In this document: in pieces, positions 1 to 5,412 of the stretch
Layout of the letters: the number at the start of each line of letters is the position of its first letter
How positions within the stretch are numbered: the stretch's first letter is position 1
Assembly: GCA_044340025.1 (NCBI GenBank)
Contig: JBIIUJ010000056.1
Coordinates: 1-15,239, forward strand
Direction of reading: 5' to 3'
DNA length: 15,239 nucleotides
From: JBIIUJ01 sp044340025
GTDB lineage: Bacteria; Pseudomonadota; Alphaproteobacteria; Caulobacterales; Aquidulcibacteraceae
Position numbers and translations under genes: made by a program
Notes under the pieces: generated by a model
The model's database searches: none
The model's input: only the letters and a program-made list of their open reading frames with translations
What the model was told of the DNA's origin: nothing

Positions 1-138
1 CGTTGCGCGGGCGCGGCGGCGCTTGTCTGCGCTGCGGAACACGCCATAGCCGCGCCCGTGCGGATCGGGCAGGCAGCGCGCGCCCGGCGCGGCAAGGCGC
101 GACAAGGCGCGACGATCATCCGCCGAGAGCGTCATCAT
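1..138 (-). CDS. DUF6456-like protein, N-terminal fragment (runs off left edge)
   Basis: An open frame of 46 codons enters from the left edge with no stop. It starts MMTLSADDRRALSRLAAPG and contains a short segment ending YGVFRSADKRRR. The ATG at 136-138 overlaps the TGA of the upstream HTH gene (138-140) as TGATG, so translation is probably coupled by re-initiation; a second ATG follows at 133-135. The N-terminal pattern, a short helix with an L-x-x-L-A-x-P-G turn followed by a Y-G-V-F strand, resembles the start of alphaproteobacterial DUF6456 proteins as I remember them. The diagnostic C-terminal domain lies outside the window, so the family call is an inference. A 10-bp tandem repeat (93-112) lies inside the reading frame. 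The function of the family is not known to me. I am confident this is a gene, less so of its family. Confidence 0.6.
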   Translation of the reverse strand, partial: MMTLSADDRRALSRLAAPGARCLPDPHGRGYGVFRSADKRRRARAT

Positions 139-476
139 CAGGCGGCCTCCCGCTGAGCCGGCGCGGCGCGCAAGGCGTCCTCCATCTGCTCCAGCAAGGC
201 ATCGAAACGAGGGTCGTCGCGCCGATCCTCGATCTTGTGACATGCGTGCGCCACAGTGGAGCGATCGCGGTCGAACGCCGCCGCGACGCGCTGAAGGCTC
301 ATCTCAAAGCCCGTATGGGCGAGATACATTGCGGTCTGCCGGGCGAGGGCAGCCTCCGCCCTGCCGCGGGTGGGCTGATCAAGATCGGCCTCGTCCAGGC
401 CGAAAGCATAGGCTGCTATCCCGCGGGCCAAGCGGGCGCGCGCCCGATCTGCGTCGCGTATGGTTTGTCTGGTCAT
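138..476 (-). CDS. small DnaA domain IV-like helix-turn-helix protein
   Basis: From the ATG at 474-476 the product is 112 aa; an upstream in-frame ATG at 489-491 would add five residues. I prefer 476 because GGAG sits 8 nt ahead of it, whereas nothing resembling a ribosome site precedes 491. Numbered from the longer start, residues about 45-90 form helices ending in FDRDRSTVAHACHKIEDRRD. This matches the DnaA domain IV signature (R-D-x-[ST]-T-V-x-H-A) that contacts the DnaA box. The AAA+ ATPase domain of DnaA is absent, so this is a stand-alone DNA-binding domain and not the initiator. Its coupling to the DUF6456-like gene suggests a joint role. Its targets are unknown; a DnaA-box-like or self-regulatory site is plausible given the dyad at 547-579. 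Confidence 0.85.
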   Translation of the reverse strand: MTRQTIRDADRARARLARGIAAYAFGLDEADLDQPTRGRAEAALARQTAMYLAHTGFEMSLQRVAAAFDRDRSTVAHACHKIEDRRDDPRFDALLEQMEDALRAAPAQREAA

Positions 477-546
477 CCTCACCGCTCCCATCCGGGCGGC
501 GTTGTGCGCCCGGTAGAGACAGAGCCTGCCATGGCCCTCGGAGAAG

Positions 547-579
547 AGGATAACATTCCTATTTTAGGAAGAACATCCT
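547..579. promoter_or_regulatory. 33-bp compound dyad, putative operator
   Basis: Seen directly: AGGAT (547-551), 4 nt, TTCCTA (556-561), TTT, TAGGAA (565-570), 4 nt, ATCCT (575-579). Both pairs of arms are perfect inverted repeats about one centre at 563. Read on the minus strand, the same bases form two direct repeats, TAGGATGTTCTTCC and TAGGAATGTTATCC, about 19 bp (nearly two helical turns) apart. The AT-rich site sits between the PAS-gene stop (594) and the start of the HTH gene (476 or 491). It is a likely protein-binding site controlling the HTH/DUF6456-like pair. It lacks a GC-rich stem and a T-tract, so it does not look like a terminator. Confidence 0.5.
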
Positions 580-593
580 ATCGTAGTCAGCGA

Positions 594-1082
594 TCAAGCA
601 GCTGCGCTACGGCTCAGAATCATTTGGGCTTCTCCCGCCGAGACGGGGTGATCATAGGCAAGGATCCCGGTCACCTTATCCCCTGACTCGCTCAACGGCA
701 GGCGCAGCCAGAGGAGAACGCCGCTTTCCCCGCCCAAGAGGGCTGCGGCGCCGCAGCGGGGGCGCGCATCCTGCACCACCAGCACATGGGCGCGGCGCCA
801 ATTGTCCGGGGCAGCAGCCGGCGTCACGTCATCGAGATAGGCGCCGGTCGGATCGCGCCCGAAAGCGCTGCGCAGGGCAGTTCCAGCGAGCCGATAGCGA
901 AACCGTCCGCCGTCGCAAACATCCAGAATGGCGATGCGGGGCAGAAGCGGGGTGAAGCGCGCGGGATCGAGCTCGCGCCGCGTGGGGCCGATCCGGCCCG
1001 CCGAGAAGGCGGACCAGGCGTCAAACAGCAGGCGCTGCTCATCAAGCAACAATTGCCGCCGAAGGCTGTCAGCCAAAACCAA
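594..1082 (-). CDS. PAS-domain protein of the PAS_5 type
   Basis: A 162-residue protein. The segment RIGPTRRELDPARFTPLLPR, then a D-V-x-x-G-x-RFRYRLAGT strand and an FGRDPTG turn, match the PAS_5 family common in alphaproteobacteria, which is usually about 150-200 aa and a single sensory domain without kinase or DNA-binding output. No signal peptide or membrane segment is seen, so it is probably cytoplasmic. Ligand and partner are unknown. The frame has no ATG or GTG near its beginning and a stop at 1149-1151. The likely start is TTG at 1080-1082, with GGGGA about 9 nt upstream inside the 3' arm of the mucR terminator hairpin. A second TTG at 1074-1076 is less well placed. Expression may therefore depend on terminator read-through or hairpin opening. 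Confidence 0.8.
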   Translation of the reverse strand: MVLADSLRRQLLLDEQRLLFDAWSAFSAGRIGPTRRELDPARFTPLLPRIAILDVCDGGRFRYRLAGTALRSAFGRDPTGAYLDDVTPAAAPDNWRRAHVLVVQDARPRCGAAALLGGESGVLLWLRLPLSESGDKVTGILAYDHPVSAGEAQMILSRSAAA

Positions 1083-1118
1083 AACGATGCTTCCCCAAGC
1101 CGGATTGGAGAAGCATCG
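1074..1118 (-). terminator. intrinsic terminator of mucR
   Basis: On the minus strand CGATGCTTC (1118-1110) and GAAGCATCG (1093-1085) are perfect complements. Inside them lie a U-G wobble and CCAA/TTGG, giving a continuous 14-bp RNA stem with a 6-nt loop. TTTTGGTTTT follows immediately. This is downstream of the mucR stop at 1215. The U-tract and the 3' arm also contain the start codon and ribosome site proposed for the PAS gene. Confidence 0.8.
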
Positions 1119-1214
1119 GTGATTTGGCCCTGCCTCGACAAGAGTCTCTTAACGAAAAAGATGCAGCCGGCGAATCTTTATTCGTTTTCCTTTCGCCGCC
1201 GAAACGATCGGGAT

Positions 1215-1625
1215 TTACTTGCGGCGGCGGCTCTGGCCCAGACCCATCTGCTTGGCGAGATTGGAGCGCGCGGCTGCATAGCTGGGCGCCACCATCGGGT
1301 AGTCGGCCGGAAGGCCCCACTTTGCGCGATAGTCTTCAGGGGAGAGATCGTAGCGCGTGCGCAGGTGGCGCTTCAGCGACTTGAACCGCTTCCCGTCCTC
1401 GAGACAGATGATGTACTCATTGGTGATCGACTTCTTGATCGGCACGGCCGGCGTCAGCTCGACGGGCGCAGCCGGCGCAGCCGCGCCGGACAGGCCAGTC
1501 AAAGCGCCGTACACACGCTGGATCAGCGCGGGAACATCCGACGCGGAGATCGCGTTGCCCGACACATAAGCGGAGACAATTTCCGCGGTCATTTCGACGA
1601 CATCGGTGCTGTTCTGGTCTGACAT
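1215..1625 (-). CDS. mucR: Ros/MucR-family zinc-finger-like transcriptional regulator
   Basis: A 136-residue protein with a typical MucR layout: a helical N-terminal oligomerisation part (about 1-45), an Ala/Pro linker, and a DNA-binding core containing YIICLEDGKRF, LKRHL, DYRAKWGLPADYPMVAP and LAKQMGLG. Family members bind AT-rich, T-A-step-containing DNA and act as H-NS-like global repressors of surface, virulence and cell-cycle genes. The zinc ligands are unusual: C74, D77 and H87 are present, but the position four residues after H87, a histidine in classical members, is R91. The domain may bind zinc differently or fold without it, as known for some Mesorhizobium homologues. The ATG at 1623-1625 has a good GAGGA site 6 nt upstream. 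A sigma-70-like promoter precedes it and an intrinsic terminator follows. Confidence 0.95.
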   Translation of the reverse strand: MSDQNSTDVVEMTAEIVSAYVSGNAISASDVPALIQRVYGALTGLSGAAAPAAPVELTPAVPIKKSITNEYIICLEDGKRFKSLKRHLRTRYDLSPEDYRAKWGLPADYPMVAPSYAAARSNLAKQMGLGQSRRRK

Positions 1626-1648
1626 CTTTCTTCCTCTGTGCTCTTCCT

Positions 1649-1677
1649 CATGTAGAAGAGTTGAGTTGATTTGACAA
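1649..1677 (-). promoter_or_regulatory. putative sigma-70-type promoter of mucR
   Basis: On the minus strand TTGTCA (1677-1672) is separated by exactly 17 nt from TACATG (1654-1649), placing the expected transcription start near 1641, about 15 nt ahead of the mucR ATG. The element lies in the most AT-rich stretch of this intergenic region, the kind of DNA MucR proteins bind, so autoregulation is plausible. Confidence 0.5.
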
Positions 1678-1701
1678 CATGCACGCTGTCGCGGCGGGAA
1701 G

Positions 1702-1723
1702 TATCGCGAGGCGGAAAGCGATA
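1702..1723. repeat. inverted repeat in the mucR upstream region
   Basis: TATCGC (1702-1707) and GCGATA (1718-1723) are perfect 6-bp complements with a 10-nt spacer. The site lies about 25 nt upstream of the mucR -35 element. It could be an upstream operator, but short IRs of this size can occur by chance. Confidence 0.25.
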
Positions 1724-1751
1724 ATGCGGGGACCAGAGATAACGGTGAAGT

Positions 1752-1790
1752 GATCGGTGTTTGCGCAGGATCACGCCGATCTTTTCTCTA
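1752..1790 (+). terminator. terminator-like hairpin pointing along the plus strand
   Basis: GATCGGTGT (1752-1760) pairs with ACGCCGATC (1773-1781) through 9 bp including one G-U, with a 12-nt loop, and is followed on the plus strand by TTTTCTCT. On the minus strand there is no T-tract after the stem. No plus-strand gene is recognisable upstream. It may end a small antisense or divergent transcript, or be fortuitous. The rest of 1626-1860 shows no coding signal I trust. Confidence 0.3.
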
Positions 1791-1860
1791 GCGTCGCCGG
1801 GATAGCGCTTCACTGACGCTGCGGTTCAAGGCACGCTATTTCCTTTATTGGCGAAGGGGT

Positions 1861-3099
1861 TTAGCCGAGCGCCTGTGCGACAGCCTTGAGACGCTCGATC
1901 AGGGCGAGCGGATCATCAGGGAAATCGGCGTCGATCCACCAGTCTTCCACTTCCCGCAGCACCGCCCCCACCGCCGGCCCGGGCGCAACGCCGGCTTTCT
2001 GCACGCTGGCCCCATCGAGCGGGAAGCGCGGGCGCGTCCAGCCGGCTGCGAGTGCGAGAAGCGCGCGCCATTGCGGCGCCTGACGCGGGGCGGCGCTCTC
2101 GGCCCAGCCCAGCTTCACCCGATCGGCGAACGTCTGCGGCCCGATCCGGTAGAGCGCCTGACGCACAGCCTTCGGCGTGAGGTAGGAGACAACGCGCGTT
2201 TCATCGCCGGCCCAGCCGCAGAGCCGGTCGCGCTCGGCGTTCGAGAGCTTCATGCGCGCGGCAAACGCCTCGGCGACAGCCCGGTCGCGCGGCAGGAGCG
2301 CCATCAGGCGCAGCAGCGCATCCTGCTCGAACAGGAGCCCGGTTTCGATCTCGACCAGACCATCGAGCCGCGCGAGCCCCTCCGCCTCACCGATCAGCGC
2401 GTCGAGCACGCCGCTGACCGCCATGGCGCGGAAGGCGGCGCGAGGGTCGGGCGCGGCGGCGAGCTTCTTGAGCTCCTTCCAGACGCGCTCGGCCGAAAGC
2501 CGGGCCAGGCCCTCCAGGCCGCGGGCGCAAGCCGCGAGGCCCTCCGGATCAGACGGGCCCCGGCCATACCAGGCCTGAAACCGGAAGAAGCGCAGGATGC
2601 GCAGATAGTCTTCCGCAATCCGGGCGTCGGCATCGCCGATGAAGACGATCCGGCCAGCCAGCGCATCTTCCAGCCCGCCGACCGGATCGTGCAGCGCGCC
2701 GTCCGGCTCGGCATAGAGCGCGTTGAGGCGGAAATCGCGCCGGCTTGCGTCCTCGGCCCAGTCGTCGGTGTAGGCGACCACGGCGCGGCGCCCATCGGTG
2801 GCGACATCGCGGCGCAGGGTCGTGACCTCGAAGCCCTTGCCGCCCGCAATCGCCGTCACGGTGCCGTGGGCGATGCCGGTGGGCGCATGCTTCAGGCCGG
2901 CGGCGGAAAGCGCGGCGATCACGTCCTGCGGGGCGAGGGTGGTGGCGATATCGACATCATCCACCGGCGCGCCGATCAGGCTGTTGCGCACGCAGCCGCC
3001 GACAAAGCGCGAGCCGCCCGGCCGGGCCGCCTCCAGCGCGCCGATCACCGCGCGGGTGGCAGGCGCCTGCATCCAGGGCGGCTGGCCAAGGCGCTGCAT
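1861..3099 (-). CDS. cca: CCA tRNA nucleotidyltransferase (class II)
   Basis: A 412-residue enzyme that adds or repairs the 3'-CCA end of tRNAs in the cytoplasm using CTP and ATP. The nucleotidyltransferase head shows FVGGCVRNSLIGAP followed by the metal-binding D48-V-D50 pair. Further in are EDASRRDFRLNALY, the RRDF-x-x-NA base-recognition motif of class II enzymes, and RIAEDYLRILRFFRF. The rest is the helical neck/body/tail region. The frame extends upstream to 3222, but the ATG at 3097-3099 is chosen because the family begins there (PPW-x-x-APATRAV) and because it overlaps the TGA of the Nudix gene as TGATG. The length fits alphaproteobacterial homologues. No clear intrinsic terminator follows the TAA at 1861-1863. 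Confidence 0.96.
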   Translation of the reverse strand: MQRLGQPPWMQAPATRAVIGALEAARPGGSRFVGGCVRNSLIGAPVDDVDIATTLAPQDVIAALSAAGLKHAPTGIAHGTVTAIAGGKGFEVTTLRRDVATDGRRAVVAYTDDWAEDASRRDFRLNALYAEPDGALHDPVGGLEDALAGRIVFIGDADARIAEDYLRILRFFRFQAWYGRGPSDPEGLAACARGLEGLARLSAERVWKELKKLAAAPDPRAAFRAMAVSGVLDALIGEAEGLARLDGLVEIETGLLFEQDALLRLMALLPRDRAVAEAFAARMKLSNAERDRLCGWAGDETRVVSYLTPKAVRQALYRIGPQTFADRVKLGWAESAAPRQAPQWRALLALAAGWTRPRFPLDGASVQKAGVAPGPAVGAVLREVEDWWIDADFPDDPLALIERLKAVAQALG

Positions 3100-3731
3100 C
3101 AGGCCGCCTCGCCCCGGGCCGCAATCTTGAGCGCAAGCGCGCGCAGCATGCCCGCCGTCGCGCCCCAGATGTAATGCTCCTGATAGGGAATGGCGTAATA
3201 GGCGCGCTGCATCCCCTGCCACTCGCGCTCGTGACGCTGGAGGTTGGCGGGGTCCATCAGAAAGGCGAACGGCGCCTCGAAGATGGCCGCCACCTCGCGC
3301 GGGTCCGGCGCAAGCGGACCGGGATCGCGCACCAGGCCCACGACGGGCGTGACCCGATACTCGGTGACGGTCTCATACGCCTCCACGAGGCCCAGCACCT
3401 CCACCCGCTCCGGCGCGAGGCCCACCTCCTCCTGCGCCTCGCGCAGGGCGGTGGCCACGGCGTCGGGGTCTTCGGCCTGGCGACGCCCGCCTGGGAAAGC
3501 GATCTGGCCGGCATGCGTGGGCATGTCTGCGGTGCGCCGGGTGAGCAGCACGCTCAGCCCCTCCGGCCGCGCGATCAGGGGGACGAGAACGGATGCGTCC
3601 TTGCGGCCAAGCGGGCCGGGCGGCCGCAGCTGGGGCAGCAGATCGAAATCCGAATAGGCCGGCGCCGGCGCCTGGGTGGGCGCAAGCAGCCGGGCGCGCA
3701 GGCGCGCAATGGTTTCCTCGAGCGGGGCCAT
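3099..3731 (-). CDS. CoA pyrophosphatase-type Nudix hydrolase
   Basis: A protein of 210 aa (211 if the GTG at 3732-3734 is used; the ATG at 3729-3731 is preferred because it overlaps the upstream stop as TGATG). VLLTRRTADM, THAGQIAFPGG and ALREAQEEVGL together form the extended signature of CoA pyrophosphatases: the LLTxR...HxGQxxFPGG motif precedes the REUxEExGU part of the Nudix box. Such enzymes hydrolyse CoA or acyl-CoA to 3',5'-ADP and (acyl)phosphopantetheine in a Mg- or Mn-dependent reaction. The exact substrate here is inferred from the family. A Nudix gene immediately before cca is a common alphaproteobacterial arrangement, and the 1-nt overlaps on both sides indicate one coupled transcript. 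Confidence 0.92.
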   Translation of the reverse strand: MAPLEETIARLRARLLAPTQAPAPAYSDFDLLPQLRPPGPLGRKDASVLVPLIARPEGLSVLLTRRTADMPTHAGQIAFPGGRRQAEDPDAVATALREAQEEVGLAPERVEVLGLVEAYETVTEYRVTPVVGLVRDPGPLAPDPREVAAIFEAPFAFLMDPANLQRHEREWQGMQRAYYAIPYQEHYIWGATAGMLRALALKIAARGEAA

Positions 3732-4507
3732 CACGCCTTCGCGCCAAGCCAGGAGACGATATCGGCCGTCACCGCGTCGGTTCCCGGCTCGTCGACGATC
3801 CAGTGCGCATTGTCGGGGTATTCGATGAAGTCGCCGCCCCCGCGGGCATATTTGACCGCAACCTTGCGCACGGCGGCGGGCACGGTGGCGCGGTCGCGCC
3901 CGGCGGCGATCGTGAGTGTAGGGCAGGTCACGCGCGTCTCGTCCACGATGGCGGTTCGGTGCGGGTCTTTCTCCACCTCGGCGAGATCGCGATAGACGCG
4001 CCCGGAATCAAACAGCGCACTGGCATAGATCGCCTCGCGCCGCTCTGGCGGCACGGCGTTGAGCACGCCCCAGAAGAAGCCCGGCCGCCAGACCTTGTAG
4101 GTGCGGGTGGGATCATTGGCGGCCACGATATTCCAGAAGGTGAACAGCACGCGCGGATCAAACACCTGGCAATCCTTGGGCTGTGCAGGCGTCAGAAACA
4201 CCGCCGCACGCGCCAGCCCGCGTTCGCAGAGCTTCTGGGCGATCAGCCCGCCCATCGAATGGCCGATCACGGCGGGCTTGTGTCCGCCCTCGGCCTCGAT
4301 CCGGGCGGCCTCCTCGGCCATGGCCTCCACATAATCATGCAGTTGCAGGAAGGAGAGATCGGCCGGCGGCGCTTCCCTGGTGCGCTTGTCGGCAAACAGG
4401 GTGGGCGCATGGCAGCGCCAGCCCGCACGCTCGAAGCCGGGCCGCATCACATCCCAGGCGTCGCCGCCGCAACCGACGCCATGGATCATCAGGAGGGTCT
4501 GGCTCAT
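3731..4507 (-). CDS. alpha/beta-fold hydrolase
   Basis: A 258-residue cytoplasmic-looking protein. It opens with LLMIHGVGCGGDAW (the HG oxyanion-hole region) and has the nucleophile elbow GHSMGG with Ser84. The presumed acid is Asp205 in AAGRDRATVP, and the catalytic His235 is in NAHWIVDEPG near the C-terminus, so the triad is complete. The cap region (about 110-190) is rich in aromatic residues, suggesting a hydrophobic substrate, but esterase, lipase, dehalogenase or lactonase activity cannot be distinguished. The start ATG at 4505-4507 has only a weak AGGG site, and a GC hairpin lies just upstream. It is coupled to the Nudix gene by TGATG and may share a transcript with the upstream phosphatase gene. 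Confidence 0.9.
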   Translation of the reverse strand: MSQTLLMIHGVGCGGDAWDVMRPGFERAGWRCHAPTLFADKRTREAPPADLSFLQLHDYVEAMAEEAARIEAEGGHKPAVIGHSMGGLIAQKLCERGLARAAVFLTPAQPKDCQVFDPRVLFTFWNIVAANDPTRTYKVWRPGFFWGVLNAVPPERREAIYASALFDSGRVYRDLAEVEKDPHRTAIVDETRVTCPTLTIAAGRDRATVPAAVRKVAVKYARGGGDFIEYPDNAHWIVDEPGTDAVTADIVSWLGAKA

Positions 4508-4526
4508 GCCCGTTTGCGCCCTATCC

Positions 4527-4541
4527 GGGGCCGACGGCCCC
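4527..4541 (-). other. short GC-rich hairpin between the phosphatase and hydrolase genes
   Basis: GGGGCC (4527-4532) and GGCCCC (4536-4541) form a perfect 6-bp GC stem with a 3-nt loop. It begins about 2 nt after the stop of the phosphatase gene and ends 19 nt before the hydrolase start. No T-tract follows on the minus strand, so intrinsic termination is unlikely. It could protect or process the transcript, or be a partial Rho-related stop. Confidence 0.35.
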
Positions 4542-4543
4542 GT

Positions 4544-5332
4544 TCAGCCTGCTTTGAGGCGTTCAACGAGCTTGGGCAAGAGCGCTTCGTTGGCTGCCGC
4601 GATCGAGCCGGTCTGCATGAAGTCGCCGCCGTCGATCTCGGTGCAGAATCCGCCCGCCTCGCGCACCAGAAGGGCGCCTGCCGCAATGTCCCAGGACTTC
4701 AGATTGCGCTCCCAGAAGCCGTCGAACCGCCCGGCGGCGACGAAGGCGAGGTCGAGCGAGGCCGCGCCGAACCGACGGATGCCGGCCGAACGCGTCGTGA
4801 CCTGCGCGATGTCCTTCAGGCTCTGGGCGGTATCGGGCCGGTTCATGAAGGGGATGCCGGTGGCGAAGATCGCCTCTTCCATGCTCGTGCGGGCGGCCAC
4901 GCGCAGGCGGCGGTCGTTCTGGAAGGCGCCGCGCCCCTTCTCTGCGAGATAGAGGTCGTTGGTGACGGGGTTGTAGATCACGCCCGCGATCAGCTGGCCC
5001 TCGCGCTCCAGCGCGATCGAGATCGCGAAATGCGCAATGGCGTGCATGAAATTGGTGGTGCCGTCGATGGGATCGACGATCCAGCGGTGGGTGCGGTCCG
5101 TGCCCTCGATGAAGCCGCGCTCCTCGCCCAGAAAGCCATAGCCGGGGCGGGCTTTCGTCAGCTCGGCAAACAGCACGTCCTCGGCGCGGATGTCGGCCTT
5201 GGTGACGAAATCGCCGGGGCCCTTGCGGCTCACCTGAAGCTCGGCCACCTCGCCGAAATCGCGCGAGAGCCCGCGCCCGGCCTTGCGGGCGGCGGCGATC
5301 ATCAGGGTAAGGACGGGGGAGTGATTAGACAC
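4544..5332 (-). CDS. inositol monophosphatase-family phosphatase
   Basis: A 262-residue member of the Li-sensitive, Mg-dependent IMPase/FBPase fold. The metal site is complete: E70 in FLGEERG, D87 and D90 in WIVDPIDGTTNF, and D215 in SWDIAAGALLVREAGG. The family dephosphorylates myo-inositol-1-phosphate and related sugar phosphates; alphaproteobacterial copies of this type are usually annotated SuhB-like, and an RNA-binding or regulatory role is also possible. The reading frame stays open far upstream (to 6640) as an artefact of high GC. I place the start at GTG 5330-5332, giving MSNHSPVLTLMIAAARKAGR, because homologues begin with this pattern. There is no good ribosome site, so the ATG ten codons further in (5300-5302) is the alternative. 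Confidence 0.92.
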   Translation of the reverse strand: MSNHSPVLTLMIAAARKAGRGLSRDFGEVAELQVSRKGPGDFVTKADIRAEDVLFAELTKARPGYGFLGEERGFIEGTDRTHRWIVDPIDGTTNFMHAIAHFAISIALEREGQLIAGVIYNPVTNDLYLAEKGRGAFQNDRRLRVAARTSMEEAIFATGIPFMNRPDTAQSLKDIAQVTTRSAGIRRFGAASLDLAFVAAGRFDGFWERNLKSWDIAAGALLVREAGGFCTEIDGGDFMQTGSIAAANEALLPKLVERLKAG

Positions 5333-5354
5333 GACGCACAGGGTCCGGACGAAG

Positions 5355-5381
5355 GCGGCCCTCCTACACGCGGGGGGCCGC
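5355..5381 (-). other. GC-rich inverted repeat downstream of the MFS gene
   Basis: GCGGCCC (5355-5361) and GGGCCGC (5375-5381) are perfect complements, extendable by three inner pairs including one wobble. They lie in the 80-nt gap between the MFS stop (5413-5415) and the phosphatase start. No U-tract follows on the minus strand, so it is at best an imperfect terminator. An 8-bp palindrome GTCCGGAC (5343-5350) lies beside it. The pair may mark a transcript boundary separating the receptor/MFS genes from the downstream housekeeping genes. Confidence 0.35.
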
Positions 5382-5412
5382 ACCGGCAAGGCAAGGCGGC
5401 TGTCGCGGCTGG

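Noticed and set aside
93..112. 10-bp tandem repeat caaggcgcga x2
   Set aside because: Short, inside a coding frame, and compatible with ordinary codon use; no sign of a variable repeat locus.
3..686. 227-codon plus-strand open frame across the HTH and PAS genes
   Set aside because: It lies antisense to the DnaA-like HTH gene and the PAS gene, has no recognisable domain, and is explained by high GC content.
1142..1176. Two GANTC (CcrM) sites between mucR and the PAS gene
   Set aside because: Two sites in about 130 bp is not clearly above chance, and no matching GcrA-type promoter could be placed.
1671..1676. Perfect TTGACA -35 hexamer on the plus strand
   Set aside because: It is the complement of the mucR -35 region, and no acceptable -10 lies 16-18 nt downstream on the plus strand.
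1589..1813. 74-codon minus-strand frame upstream of mucR
   Set aside because: It starts at a GTG with no ribosome site, runs through the mucR promoter and overlaps the mucR start out of frame; no family resemblance.
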